The position numbers and the translations under genes were made by a program. Of a stretch of DNA of 22,775 bases, positions 1 to 9,180 are shown one piece after another (the stretch's first letter is position 1; every line of letters begins with the position of its first letter). The stretch is from IMG/VR virus record IMGVR_UViG_3300027728_000104, positions 1 through 22,775 of that record. The stretch is one strand, 5' to 3'. The DNA is from a virus. The notes below the pieces were generated by a model. That model was not told where the DNA came from and searched no databases. It saw nothing but the letters and a program-made list of their open reading frames with translations.

Positions 1-236
1 ACACCTTTTTTAGGTGTTCTACCGTCTTTCACTTTCGGCAATACTGGTATAAAAGGTTTTATGAGTGTTTCGAGGTTTTCTGAAAGGAATTTTTCTATAC
101 TTTCTTCTACTGTCCCCTCTTTTTCTTGTTCTTTTTTATCAAACTCTAAAATAATTGTATCATTAAATAATTCAATATTAAAATCATCTCCATTGAAGAT
201 AATTTCAAAGTTCAATTCATTAAGTTGCAATTCCAT
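1..236 (-). CDS. Acidic hypothetical phage protein (3' end outside window)
   Basis: The ATG is at 234-236 and the frame stays open for 78 codons to the window edge, so the C-terminus is missing. The visible part begins MELQLNELNFEI, is rich in Asp, Glu and Lys, and later has a Pro/Lys-rich stretch (KPFIPVLPKVKDGR). It starts directly against the TAA of the upstream gene (TAAATG), so the two are probably translationally coupled. It lies after the capsid gene and its terminator, so it may be a late structural or accessory gene. I do not recognise a family. No UGA codon is seen in this part. Confidence 0.7.
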   Translation of the reverse strand, partial: MELQLNELNFEIIFNGDDFNIELFNDTIILEFDKKEQEKEGTVEESIEKFLSENLETLIKPFIPVLPKVKDGRTPKKG

Positions 237-521
237 TTATTGATAAATAACTATATCAAATTCCTCTCTTCTAGTTCTATCTCATATTTTTACTTTTATT
301 TCGCCTTTCCTTTCTCCTGCTTCAAACATCTTTATATCATCTTGAGAGAATTCTAGTTTGAGTTTTCAGTTTTCTTTTTCTAGTTCTTGTAACCATTCCA
401 GTTTACCATCTTTATAAATACAAAATGTAGCTTTTAATTCTACATCTATTGGATTTCTATTTTTGTCTAAAATAGGAATTTCTTTTCTATAAGAGTCTCA
501 ATGGAATAGTTCTATTTTCAT
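237..521 (-). CDS. Small beta-rich hypothetical phage protein (94 aa)
   Basis: The ATG is at 519-521 and the TAA at 237-239. Three in-frame UGA codons (after FH, KEN and KVKI) must be read through as glycine to give one 94-residue protein starting MKIELFHGDSYRK. It looks like a small beta-sandwich: an N-terminal strand, alternating polar and hydrophobic segments, then GEIKVKIGDRTRREEFDIVIY. This resembles in general layout the small Ig-like domains near phage structural genes, but I cannot name a family. It is the first gene after the capsid terminator and abuts the next gene with no gap. Role unknown; a minor virion or fibre-associated protein is a guess. Confidence 0.75.
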
Positions 522-525
522 ATTG

Positions 526-550
526 TAAAAATGGGGGCATTTCTGCCCCC
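526..550 (-). terminator. Rho-independent terminator after the capsid gene
   Basis: On the minus strand GGGGGCA (550-544) pairs perfectly with TGCCCCC (539-533) around a GAAA tetraloop, followed by ATTTTT (532-527). It starts 9 nt beyond the capsid stop codon. The seven-pair, mostly G:C stem in an AT-rich genome plus the U tract make this the clearest terminator in the window. The U tract is only five bases, so some readthrough into the next two genes is possible. Confidence 0.9.
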
Positions 551-559
551 GATTAGTAA

Positions 560-1777
560 CTAGAGAAGTGCAGCATCAATTTCTACATTTACGATTCTCT
601 TAGCGAGGTCAGTAAATGATTTGAAGCCGTAGAGAGAACCCCAGATGTATTCTTCTACTTTGTATTTTCCGTCTACACGACCTCCGTCTGGTACTTTGTC
701 CCACTGAATAGCGAGTGCAGGAGCATCGCCTTTCTGGAAGAAAAGATGTTGTTTCTTCTTTGTGAGAGTGTTTGAACCAGATGTGAAAGTCACAGAGATA
801 GAGATGACACCAGTTCCGTTTACACGTACAGTTGTAAGTGTAGCAGAAGTAGCGACAGCAGTAATCTTGTTGACGAACATACGAGTTGTTGAACTTGTCG
901 CAACAGCACCGATAGCTACACCAGTTACGGTAGTAGTTACTGGGTCATTTACGAGAGTTTCAAATGCGAGTTTAGCAGCAGCAGCATTAGCACCGATTGT
1001 GAAGTTACCAGCGGTAGAACCGAGAGTAGTCTTAGCAGTGAATGTCTGACCTTCGAGGACGATAATGTCGCCATCAGTAGGGGTAGCACCCCAAGTGATA
1101 ATAGCAGAACCAGCGATAAGGTTAGAAACATAATGCTCATAACCACCGTATTCACCACGATATGGTCGAATAAGAGCTTTGTCACCTAAATCAGTAGCAC
1201 GAGAAGCGGCTGAGTTGTTACGGATTTCCATATAATCAGGAGAAACAACAGCTCTCATAGAACCATTGTTTACATTGAGTCTCTGGAATTTCTTAGTAAC
1301 AGCGTTAGGGATTTTGTATACATTCGAATCTGCCATTGTAATACCATTTCCAGCAGTACCACCGATAGAACCATCGTCTACTGTTGAAGCAGCGTTGAAG
1401 ATTTCACCGAGAATATCTGAATCGAGTTGGTCAGAGAGAATCTGAGCTTGATTTTCAGCTTCATCAGCGATGAGCTTAGGACTAGCTTGGAAATTGTCTT
1501 TACTAGCCATACGGAATGCAACGACATACTCTTTATTAATAGAGAGTGTTTCGTCAGTACGAGTGACATCATAGTTAGAAACATCAGCATATCGGTCAGA
1601 GACTTCAAATGCTTCTGTCTGTTCTGTACGCTTGACACGATGAAGTGTGTCTCCTTTGTTGTTGATATCTCAAGGAACCCTCTCAACTATATTACGAGCA
1701 ACATTGTTGTTATAGAATGTTTGCTGTACCCTGTCAGCCCAAATTTCAGGAAATTGGGCGGTAACATTATTAGCCAT
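560..1777 (-). CDS. Major capsid protein, HK97 fold, P22 coat-like (405 aa)
   Basis: The protein begins MANNVTAQFPEIWADRVQQ and has one in-frame UGA (VPGDINNKGD, about residue 36); the extension upstream of M90 exists only with UGA as Gly. The layout fits P22-type coat proteins: an N-terminal helix (FPEIWADRVQQTFYNN), a TLHRVKRTE strand region, a long helix with AENQAQILSDQLDSDILGEI (about 106-126), and SMRAVVSPDYMEI (about 173-184). Residues about 231-337 form a Gly/Thr/Ala-rich beta insertion beginning TPTDGDIIVLEGQTFTAKT, of a kind often found in phage structural proteins. The C-terminal part resumes with HLFFQKGDAPALAIQW. It follows the scaffold gene and precedes a strong terminator, as expected for the most expressed gene. 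Glycines are almost all GGN. The family call rests on motif memory and position. Confidence 0.85.
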
Positions 1778-1797
1778 ATAAAATTAAATTAAAAATA

Positions 1798-2427
1798 TTA
1801 TCTCCGATAAAAAGGATTATCAGGGATGTTCGCAGATTGGTTTATATAGTCATCTTTTTCTTGTCGAGATAACTCGGAATAAGACTTTGGTTTAGGGGCA
1901 AATTTGCCCTTTACCTCCTTTTTACCTTTCTGCAATTTGTCACTATCCGCAAATCAGTAGTGGATAGCTACTTCTTCGGGAGTCATGCCAGTATTTTTAC
2001 TTAATTCAAGAATTGCCTTTTCGGACTTTTCTAGGTCTGGATTTTCTTCAAAGAATTGTTTAGCAGTTTTGTCTGCTTTTTTCTTCTCATCGAGTTTTGC
2101 TACTTCCTCGTGGAAAGCAAGCATCATCTCTTCTTTTGTAACAAGTCCTGCTTCACGGAGTGGCTGAACAACTTGTTCGTAGAGATCAGGATTTGATTCC
2201 TTTAGCTCATCTAGAGACTTTGATTTCGCTTGACTGAGTTGCTGGGTTTTACGAGTATAATCCGATTGTCTCATATACCCTTTTTTCAACTCTTCAATAT
2301 CTATCAACTCTCCGTCCACTTCCACTTTACTAGGGGTATTGCCCTCACCAGATTCCTCTTCTGGAACTTGGTCTTGTGACTGTTCTTCGACTTGGTCGAT
2401 GACTTGGTCTTGTGACTGTTCTGTCAT
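1798..2427 (-). CDS. Capsid scaffolding-like protein (209 aa)
   Basis: The ATG is at 2425-2427. One UGA (VAIHYGFADSDK) extends the protein to a TAA at 1798, 20 nt before the capsid start. It is highly charged: an acidic Gln/Glu/Asp N-terminus, then a VEVDGELIDIEELKKGYMRQ segment followed by SDYTRKTQQL (about 35-65). This conserved-looking module is common in phage scaffold or capsid-assembly proteins. A long alpha-helical region follows and a basic, Lys/Pro-rich C-terminus, which in P22-like scaffolds binds coat. Length, charge and position immediately before the coat gene support the role. Residues 1-20 contain a repeated segment caused by a 21-nt direct repeat. Confidence 0.8.
2366..2422 (-). 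repeat. 21-nt direct repeat at the 5' end of the scaffold gene
   Basis: Two identical 21-nt copies, 2366-2386 and 2402-2422, are offset by 36 nt (12 codons). They encode the repeated EQSQDQV in the acidic N-terminus. The period keeps the frame. Probably a local duplication in a disordered tail. Confidence 0.8.
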
Positions 2428-2430
2428 AGA

Positions 2431-2469
2431 AAAAAATTAAAAATAAAGAAGCTGTATTATCAGCTTCTT
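2431..2469 (-). terminator. Hairpin with U-rich tail just upstream of the scaffold gene
   Basis: On the minus strand AAGAAGCTG (2469-2461) pairs perfectly with CAGCTTCTT (2454-2446) around a 6-nt loop, followed by a T-rich stretch (TTATTTTTAATTTTTTT, about 2447-2431) running up to the scaffold ATG. It has terminator shape, but the stem is mostly A:T-flanked and it sits inside the head operon. It is more likely a partial terminator/attenuator or processing site adjusting scaffold and coat expression than a full stop. Confidence 0.65.
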
Positions 2470-2529
2470 GTAAGGACTAAAGACTTCCCAGAATTTAGTC
2501 ATTACAAGAAAATGACAATGGTGGGAAGT
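2467..2529 (-). promoter_or_regulatory. Long hairpin with loop-complementary upstream arm (possible pseudoknot)
   Basis: In the 117-nt gap between the 97-aa gene and the scaffold gene, 2467-2481 and 2494-2508 form a 15-position inverted repeat with one mismatch. The 12-nt loop (2482-2493) contains an 8-mer (2483-2490) exactly complementary to 2522-2529, which lies 13 nt outside the stem on the 5' side of the minus-strand RNA. These pairings could form a pseudoknot. The stem shares 2467-2469 with the adjacent terminator-like hairpin, so the two may influence each other. What is seen is the base complementarity; folding and function are inference. Confidence 0.6.
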
Positions 2530-2544
2530 TATGTACGAGGGCGA

Positions 2545-2838
2545 CTACTTTTCTCTTTCTTTGCTCAGTTCGAGGTTTTTTATATAGGTTAAAAATCAGT
2601 CAGATATATTATACTCACCTCTTACAGTAAACAAGTTTTTCTTGTCTGTATCGGTTTCGAGAGAGCAAGTTAATAGTTCTTTGAGTGTCCTTTCACGTTC
2701 ACGAGAAAACCAGTCTATAATAAATTTGAATCCTGTCGTTTCTTTAATAGCGAGTATCTGGTCACGATTTGCCTTGTATTCAGCACTAGCTATTTCTACT
2801 TGTGGAGGGAGTTTTACTGGGATTACTGAGGAAGTCAT
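2545..2838 (-). CDS. Small head-associated hypothetical protein (97 aa)
   Basis: The ATG is at 2836-2838. Reading one UGA (NISDGFLTYI) as Gly extends the frame to a TAG at 2545-2547, one of only two TAG stops I found. The start overlaps the portal stop by 16 nt, so translation is probably coupled. The protein (MTSSVIPVKLPPQVEIA at the start) is mainly helical, with FIIDWFSRERERTLKELL and a C-terminal basic helix. Short helical proteins with a similar pattern are common between portal and scaffold genes in phages with P22-like head modules, but I cannot name a family. A role in head assembly is inferred from position only. Confidence 0.75.
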
Positions 2839-4583
2839 ACAGCGAGTGGGTTAATTGGTGCTTTTTCTGCCCGTGGTTGTCCTGTTGGCAATCAGCCCAT
2901 TCAAGGCATAGGAAGAGTTTCAGGGAACATCTTGTCTACATTTACGCCCTCAAATGTTCTCATTATATCCTTAAATGCTTCTTTTGCTCCCTCAGGTGGC
3001 ATAGCACCAGCTTGCATAGCTTCGAGAGCTATATTCTTTTTAGCGATAGCATCAGCTCTACGACTTTCTACATCAGCACTTGAAGAAGAATTTGCCTCGA
3101 CTTTAATATCAAATCTACGGAGAGCATCACCAAATGCTTCTTTATGGAGAGTCCAGTATTTCTTTTCCCCTTTAAAGTAAATATTGGTGTCCATGTTCTG
3201 ATATGTGACATTGAGGATTTTGTAGGCAAGACGAGCGAGAGAGTCCTCAAATGATTGTCGTACATCTTTGATTACATCGTTCATCTCAGCGTACTGGATT
3301 TTTTCACCAGTTGCCGTATTAGTTTGCCCTACTCATTCAGCCCTGTTTGCTATATCAATCGTGTAACTAGCGGACTGTATCTGGCGTTCCATGTCGTTCT
3401 GTTCGTTGAAATACTGTACTGAGAGTTCACGATGAGGCATTTCTAGGAGATGATTGTCGATTACATCTCTTGCGGTCATAGCATCAGGTATTATGACATG
3501 TCATGGTCAGCTATACAGTTCAGCAGGGTCTATACCTGAATTAGCCGACATAATCATAGTTCTGTGGAGAGCCATATTTATATATTCACTCGCAGCGTTC
3601 TTTTTCCAGTTTAGTTCTCTTTCGAGTCCCATTATATCCGCAAGGAATCAGTTAGCTTTGAAAGTTTCAGTATCTTCAAATACTCGGAACTCTTCGTATG
3701 AAAATTCTTCTATTTCTTCGTACCCTATAACGAACAAGTCGGACACAGTAGTAATACGAACAAAATCATCATCATCTCCATAGTACCCCTCGTAAATCTT
3801 TAATTCTAAATTATTAAAATCAGGTTCAGGTACATCACCAGAATTAGTAATACCTGCGATTCGTTCGATTACTTCTCTACGGAGTGATGCATCTTTTTCA
3901 CCCTGTATTGTTTTGAGTTCTTTGAGGATTTCATCGTCATATTTACCGCTTGCTTGTAGTTCTGATATACGGACATTACGAGCGATTTCTATGATAGCTG
4001 GCATTTCATCGAGAGTAGTATATCGAGGGTCAAAATATATATCGAGGAAAGATTTTATATCTATATAAGGTACTCCGTCTATTACTTTGCTTTTCTTGCC
4101 ATTCTTTCGCACCTGTTTTGAACGATAACCTACTTTACCCCATCCTATACCATACCTTACACCTGACTTAGCAAAGAGCTTCATTTTCTTCCTTATCTCC
4201 TGTTGTTCGTAGAATTTATTGAGATAGTCTTGGATAGCTTCTGGTAGATCCTTTTTGCCTTCCATTTTAGCTATTTTCTCATCTTCTGGCAGTCCTTTAT
4301 CTTCGTATTCCCATGTATCTGTTTTCCATGATACGATAAATCGAGGATTTTTAGCCATGATTTTAGGCGTTGTTTTGTTCTCTGTTTGTCGCATTTTACT
4401 CACATGAAACTTAGTATCCCATTCGTTAGGAGCTTCTGATTCTGTTTTGTTTACCTCCTTGTATATTTCTAGGAGGACATTATGGTAGTTTTTTAAATCC
4501 ATTTCGTAGGCATCGAAAGTATCCTTTACATGCCGACACATTTCATGTTTTTTTTCTGAATCAAAGCTGGAGAGTTTTTTCAT
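2823..4583 (-). CDS. Portal protein, P22-like (586 aa)
   Basis: This forms the dodecameric ring at the packaging vertex. ATG at 4581-4583 is preferred over an in-frame TTG at 4614-4616. The protein begins MKKLSSFDSEKKHEMCRHVK; five or six UGA codons must be Gly to keep it whole, including DPAELYSGPGHVIIPDAMTA, where the GPG turn uses both UGA and fits P22-type portals. Other family-like segments are RYGIGWGKVGYRSK, a DIYFDPR strand (wing/stem region) and RAEGVGQTNTATGEKIQY (about 415-440) before the helical C-terminal barrel. The C-terminus is short and Gly/Pro-rich. It follows the large terminase with a 34-nt gap and overlaps the next gene. Size and position match a podoviral portal. Confidence 0.88.
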
Positions 4584-4617
4584 AGTTTTATTATATTTAT
4601 TTATGTATAAGTACAAA

Positions 4618-6129
4618 TTATCCTTTTGATAACACTGGGCGTCAATTGTGATAGGTTACTTTTATTCCTCTGTGTCGTGTGTGTGTGTTAGGTTGAAGAG
4701 TGTATAGGTCGTATACCATCTGCAAACTGTCAATAACATCATCGTGTTTTCCTCTTGGAAAGGTCAATAATTGCTTTTCAAGACTTATAGGTTGTCCGTC
4801 TTCTATTCATCGTACAAAGTAAATAAGTCAGTCACGGAATAGAGGGATTAACTTGCGTATTCTGCTCTCTTTATCTCCTTTCTGTGCAATTTCTTCGATA
4901 TTAGCATAAATACCTATTGTTTGACAAGTATTTCTGAGAGGAACAGAGAGGACACCTTTTGCCTGTATCGCCTCGACTCCTATTTTCTCGGGGTTATACA
5001 ATTTAATATGTTTTACTATTTCGTCTATCGCTTCCGCAGGGTCGAATTTTCAAGCGGTATATCATAAAATATAGAGCTTGTCGTCAATGAATTTCCCTGT
5101 AAGGATAGAAGTGTAGTCTGAGTAGCTTTGTTTAGTCCATGCAGGATCTACAGTGGTGAATACACGCCCACCTGTTGGTATTTGGTCTCTGTCGATATAT
5201 TTGAACCATTCTGTGTGAAATTCTTGGCTTTCCTTAGATATAGGATTTTGCTGGTACTGACATTCAAAAGTAGAGTTATTCATGTTCTTGCGTATCTTTT
5301 CTATACCATCAGGATTAAATCGTTTAGGGTGGAGGAGTTCACCCTTAAGTCTCTTGAAAACTACATCATCCACCTGTATAAATTCATCATGTTCTGCAAT
5401 TGCTGGCAGTGATAATACCGTCCAGTCGTCTCCTGTGCGATTCTTCATCCTTTCGATAAGGTGACCGCACAAATCGTCTTCATGTGTCCTTTGCATGATG
5501 ATAATTATACACCCTCTATTTGGGTTATCGAGACGACTAGGGACAGTATTTTCAAACCAATTATTGATTCATGTACGGATTATATCGCTGTCGGCTTCAT
5601 CGGGCTTCACTGCGTCATCGATTATGAAGCAATTTGCTCATCTTCAAGTTATCGAACCACCTGTACCCGTTGCATAATAGCTTCATCCTTCTTTTAGCGC
5701 CCAATATTCTTTTGTATTCTGATCGTCTCGGATTCACTGCATACGAGGAAATACATTTTTATATATCTGTGATTGTGCTATATCTCTCGCCTCAAGTGAG
5801 AATTGTTGTGTAAGTGTTGCAGAGTATCCTGTGACGATAAATTTCATTGTCGGGTCTTTACCAAGACACCAAGCAGGAAAACATTTTGTCACAAGTTCTG
5901 TTTTTCAAGTTCTTGGAGGGATGTTTATTATAAGTCTCGTAATTTCACCACGAAAGCATTTTTCGAGATATTTTGCTATCAATAAGTGAAAATTGTCTAT
6001 CTGAAACTCAAATTTTCTTCCCTCCTTGAACCAATACGATACAAAGTCTATATAATTAGCCGACTCTTGTTTATGGCGTTTTTCAAGATTGCGAGTAGCG
6101 AGTTCTTTTAGGACAGCTTTTTTATCCAT
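4618..6129 (-). CDS. terL: Terminase large subunit (503 aa)
   Basis: This is the ATP-driven DNA packaging motor and headful/cos nuclease. The start ATG (6127-6129) overlaps the TAA of the preceding gene (TAATG). ATPase: Walker A PPRTGKT (71-77), adenine/arm region EYWALKEGGSYYATGTGGS, SITGRGAN, then Walker B CFIIDD (167-172) and the coupling region MQRTHEDDLCGHL. Nuclease: acidic residues at TTVDPAW (D328), SDYTSIL (D338) and HDDVID (463-467). About eleven glycines are UGA, among them Walker A Gly75 and both glycines of TGRG, which is the strongest evidence for the recoded UGA. Length is normal for the family. The C-terminus ends VTYHNGRPVLSKG. The small subunit is about 9.8 kb upstream rather than adjacent. 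Confidence 0.96.
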
Positions 6130-6398
6130 TAGCTTAGTTCAGTAATACGAGCAGCACCATTAACGGCAGCCCAAATACCAGTAACATCTCATGTAAATCA
6201 TGCTGGGAGTTCTAATTGAGCATCAGCTATCATTTTATAAGTACAAGAAGTTGCAGAAGCTGTACCTCCTCCGAGTTTTACATAGAGGATAGCGGTTGAG
6301 TTGTTCCAAATATATGCTTTCTGTCGTGAAGAGTTAGCAGATAAGAGAGTTGTGCTGGAATCGACACCTGTGACATTTGTTAGAGTAGCGGTAGACAT
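6129..6398 (-). CDS. Small beta-structured virion protein, decoration-like (89 aa)
   Basis: ATG at 6396-6398. Two UGA codons (ELPAGFTGDV) join the two halves and the TAA overlaps the terL start by one base. The sequence has an Ala/Thr/Ser-rich N-terminus, then QKAYIWNNSTAILYVKLGGG, ASATSCTYKMIADAQLELPA and VTGIWAAVNGAARITEL. This pattern (LYVKLG...SCTYKM...ELP...GIWA...ARITEL) is one I recognise from many phage structural modules. It looks like a compact beta-sandwich. It may decorate the capsid or sit on the tail; the exact position in the particle is not known. No signal peptide or membrane segment. Confidence 0.75.
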
Positions 6399-6427
6399 AA
6401 TAAGGGGGTTAATAAATAATTAGTCTT

Positions 6428-6580
6428 TTACTTTTTCTTCTTACCTTTTCATTTGCAGGGCATATTTATAGGGTTAGGAATACGATCAGCGATGGTCTTT
6501 TTGGGCTTGTATATGTTGGTGTAGTGGTACATAGGTTTAGAGTATTTTACAGAGGATGTATAGTTGTAGTCGAGTACCAT
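6428..6580 (-). CDS. Very small basic hypothetical protein (50 aa)
   Basis: ATG at 6578-6580, TAA at 6428-6430, with one UGA near the end (PCKGKGKKKK). The protein begins MVLDYNYTSSVKYSK and is Tyr-rich in its first half and ends in a Lys run. It starts in a TAATATG junction with the preceding gene, which supports translation. A basic C-terminal tail could contact DNA or an acidic partner, but no family is recognised. It is too short to judge further. Confidence 0.6.
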
Positions 6581-6581
6581 A

Positions 6582-9179
6582 TTATTGGAGATAATTTTTG
6601 TACTGTTTTATGAGTTGTTCTTTTGTGTATTTGAACATTCTTTTCAAATTTATTCATTTATTACTCATTTCGGTAATTATTTCTGAACGAGACATTTTCT
6701 TCAACCTATCTTCTATCGTCTCCCCATACTTCACCGCCTGTCTCTCCCCAATAGGAAGAGAGGGTTTCTTTACTTCTCCTTGTGTTAGAGGGAGGGATTG
6801 TTTGGGTTTTACTTCTTCGTTTATAACTTTGTCATAATTTATACTCATCTTGTTTGAGTTTGATATGTATAATTTTGGTTCTATTTTTTTAAATCATTTT
6901 ATTGCTTTTCCAATGGTATCTCATTTTGATAGATACTCAGCAGTATCGAATTTATAGAAGTTATATCATATTTTGTCATTTCATTCAATAACATATTTTC
7001 GTCAATTAAGTTCATAAGGATAACCTTCATAAGTAAATCAATCTTTCTTCTTAAAATGGATTTTGTCTTGCTTCTTTATACTACTTATTTCTTCATAAAT
7101 AGCTGTCTTCCCCTCTACTTTTGGTGTTGTGGGTGTCTTTGTACTCTTGGGGAGTATATCGCTTACTGTTGGTTGTTTTTTTGGTAAACTTGCTTTTTTA
7201 ATTGTTTCCTTTATACTAGGTGGAGTAATTTTAGGTCATGGAATACTTACTTTCGTTTGTGGCAGTATCTCTCATATATCTTTTCAGGAATTGATTTTCG
7301 ATTTTGAAAGATTTGTGAGTATGTTCGATTTTGAAAGATTTGTGAGTATGTTTGATTGGACTGGCTGTGTTCATACTTTACTGCTGATTGCCTGTTCTTG
7401 CTTTTGCAATATTCATGGCGAATATCCTGTCATAAGCTTTACGTCTATTACTTTCCCTGTCGTAAGTGGTTTTCAGCTTGGTGGTGGTAACAATTTCAAT
7501 TCTTCAATAAGTGGTCTGAAATTCTCTAAAGGAATCGTCCGACCATTTTTTATTGCCTCCATCGTCTTTCTTGATTCTGGAGAAAGCTTATTAAGATAAT
7601 ATGCTATATTTGAAAGAACCTTAGGAGAACGAAGAAACTTTGTTATTCACGCTCAAGAAAGCCCCAACAAGAATGCCTGAAGTCATTTTACTGGGTCTTG
7701 TGTTATTGTTCATACTGAAACTCCTCAAAGAGAAGAAAATCATAAATAGGTAGCTATTTGTCTTGCTATTGCGGATGCTTCTTTTTTAGCGATAGCGTCA
7801 TCAAGAGCAATACCTATTTCTATGTCCTTATTAAGTTTCCTAAATCAAGGGAGTTGCTTATCTATAAATTCGCTAGTATCTTTCCATACATTCTGCCATC
7901 CTGCTTGTTTCCCAACATCTTTGAAAGTTCCTTGCTTAGTAAATAATTTATCACCTAATAATGCTCTTCATTCGTCAATTTCCATAAGTGTCATTTTTGT
8001 TGCATTTATCAATCTATCAAATTTTGCAACTCTTTCTTCATTTCATGCTGTCGCAACTCATTTCTCCATATAATCCTCCCTCCTTTCTGATAATGCCTTT
8101 TTTAATTTTCCAGTATCTTCTATTCAAAAAGCTTTTTTACTCGTGGCAAGGAATGCATCCTTTGCCTTTTTCGCTTCTGATGTGGCTTTTTGTATCAATG
8201 TTCTTTGTTCTGCCTCACTTCATTTGATTCACCTGTCTAAAGCCCACCTAGACACCTCTTTTACGTTTGGCTCTGTTCGTGTAAGTTTTGAAAGTCTTTC
8301 ACTTGCATTTGTCAGGTCTCATCTATTTATAACATTTGAAAATTGTAATCTTTCAGGAAGTCATTTTGACACAAATTTTCATGCTTTTGAAAGTACAAAT
8401 TTTCATGCTTTTGAAAGTCATACTCCTGCTGGTATTCATGCACCTATTGCTGTTCATATTCAAACTTCTCATTGAGAAGCTATATCGAATCATAATCATT
8501 CAGCTAATCACTTGCCTATGTTGCCTATTAGCGGTGATTTTTGTGCTATTGCTCACACTTTAGGCAGTACAGATGCTCATTTTACCAAAGCTCCACCAGT
8601 TCATGCTCCTATGCCCATTTCTCACACAAATTCGCCTACTTTAGTGGCTGTTTTTGTAGGGTCTACTCACATTGCTTTTTGGATAATATCAGAAGTTCAC
8701 TGTCCAGATTGTGAAAACTCTTCTCACCATTTCCTAAATGGCTGTCAGGGTAGTACCTTGTCGGCTGTTTTAGCTATAAATTCCCCTGTCTTGCCTGTAC
8801 CTTTTATAAGCCCTCATACTATACCACCAGTAAAAGCTCTTGGTGTTCATTCTCGTACTGATTGTTGATAATCCTGTGCGAATTGTGTAGGATTGCTTCT
8901 ATCGAATTTAGCTCTTTCTGGCTTCTTCATATCCTTAACAAGTGACCACGCCTCTTCTAGCTGTGCTTGTGTTGGTTGTGTGTCAAAAGACACTGTTGCT
9001 CAATTGCTAAATTTTACCTTGTATTTTTTTTTAGGAGTAGTCACCTCAAGAGGTTTTACTACTGGTGCTGTTACTGGGAGTGGTGTTTGTCATTTCTTTA
9101 TCTGTTCTACTGCGGTGTCCCATCATCAAGCAAATGATGAAGGAAGAGTATATTTTTGTTGTGTTGGTAGTGTTGCCAT
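6582..9179 (-). CDS. Large internal-virion/ejection-like protein (865 aa)
   Basis: One continuous frame appears only with UGA as Gly; about 52 UGA codons by eye, against about 33 GGN. ATG at 9177-9179 follows the previous stop by one base. Layout: N-terminus MATLPTQQKYTLPSSFAGG; about 40-75 Pro-rich then a small YKVKFSNGATVSFDTQPTQ domain; about 185-280 a Gly/Ala-rich, membrane-like segment (GEMGIGAGTGGALVKGASVL, GIGTAIGAGIPAGVGL); helical charged region 300-450; a second hydrophobic Gly-rich part near 470-510; then a disordered Pro/Ser/Lys-rich region; C-terminal YELNGRKYVIEG domain. Length, helices and glycine-zipper-like segments suit a DNA-ejection or core protein of a short-tailed phage. 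I recognise no named family. Two perfect tandem duplications lie inside. Confidence 0.8.
7297..7350 (-). repeat. Perfect 27-nt tandem duplication (two copies)
   Basis: Copies at 7297-7323 and 7324-7350 are identical and keep the frame. They encode ILTNLSKSN followed by ILTNLSKSK in the disordered C-terminal third of the 865-aa protein. The lack of divergence suggests a recent duplication. Confidence 0.9.
8371..8418 (-). repeat. Perfect 24-nt tandem duplication (two copies)
   Basis: Copies at 8371-8394 and 8395-8418 are identical. In frame they encode LSKAGKFV twice, right after the Gly-rich hydrophobic segment of the 865-aa protein. Each copy carries an in-frame UGA glycine codon. Confidence 0.9.
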
Positions 9180-9180
9180 A

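Noticed and set aside
762-1049. Plus-strand frame inside the capsid gene
   Set aside because: Antisense shadow of a conserved structural gene; no independent signals.
4584-4616. Longer portal start at TTG (4614-4616)
   Set aside because: An ATG at 4581-4583 is in frame, starts a charged helix typical of the family and avoids an AT-rich, low-complexity extension.
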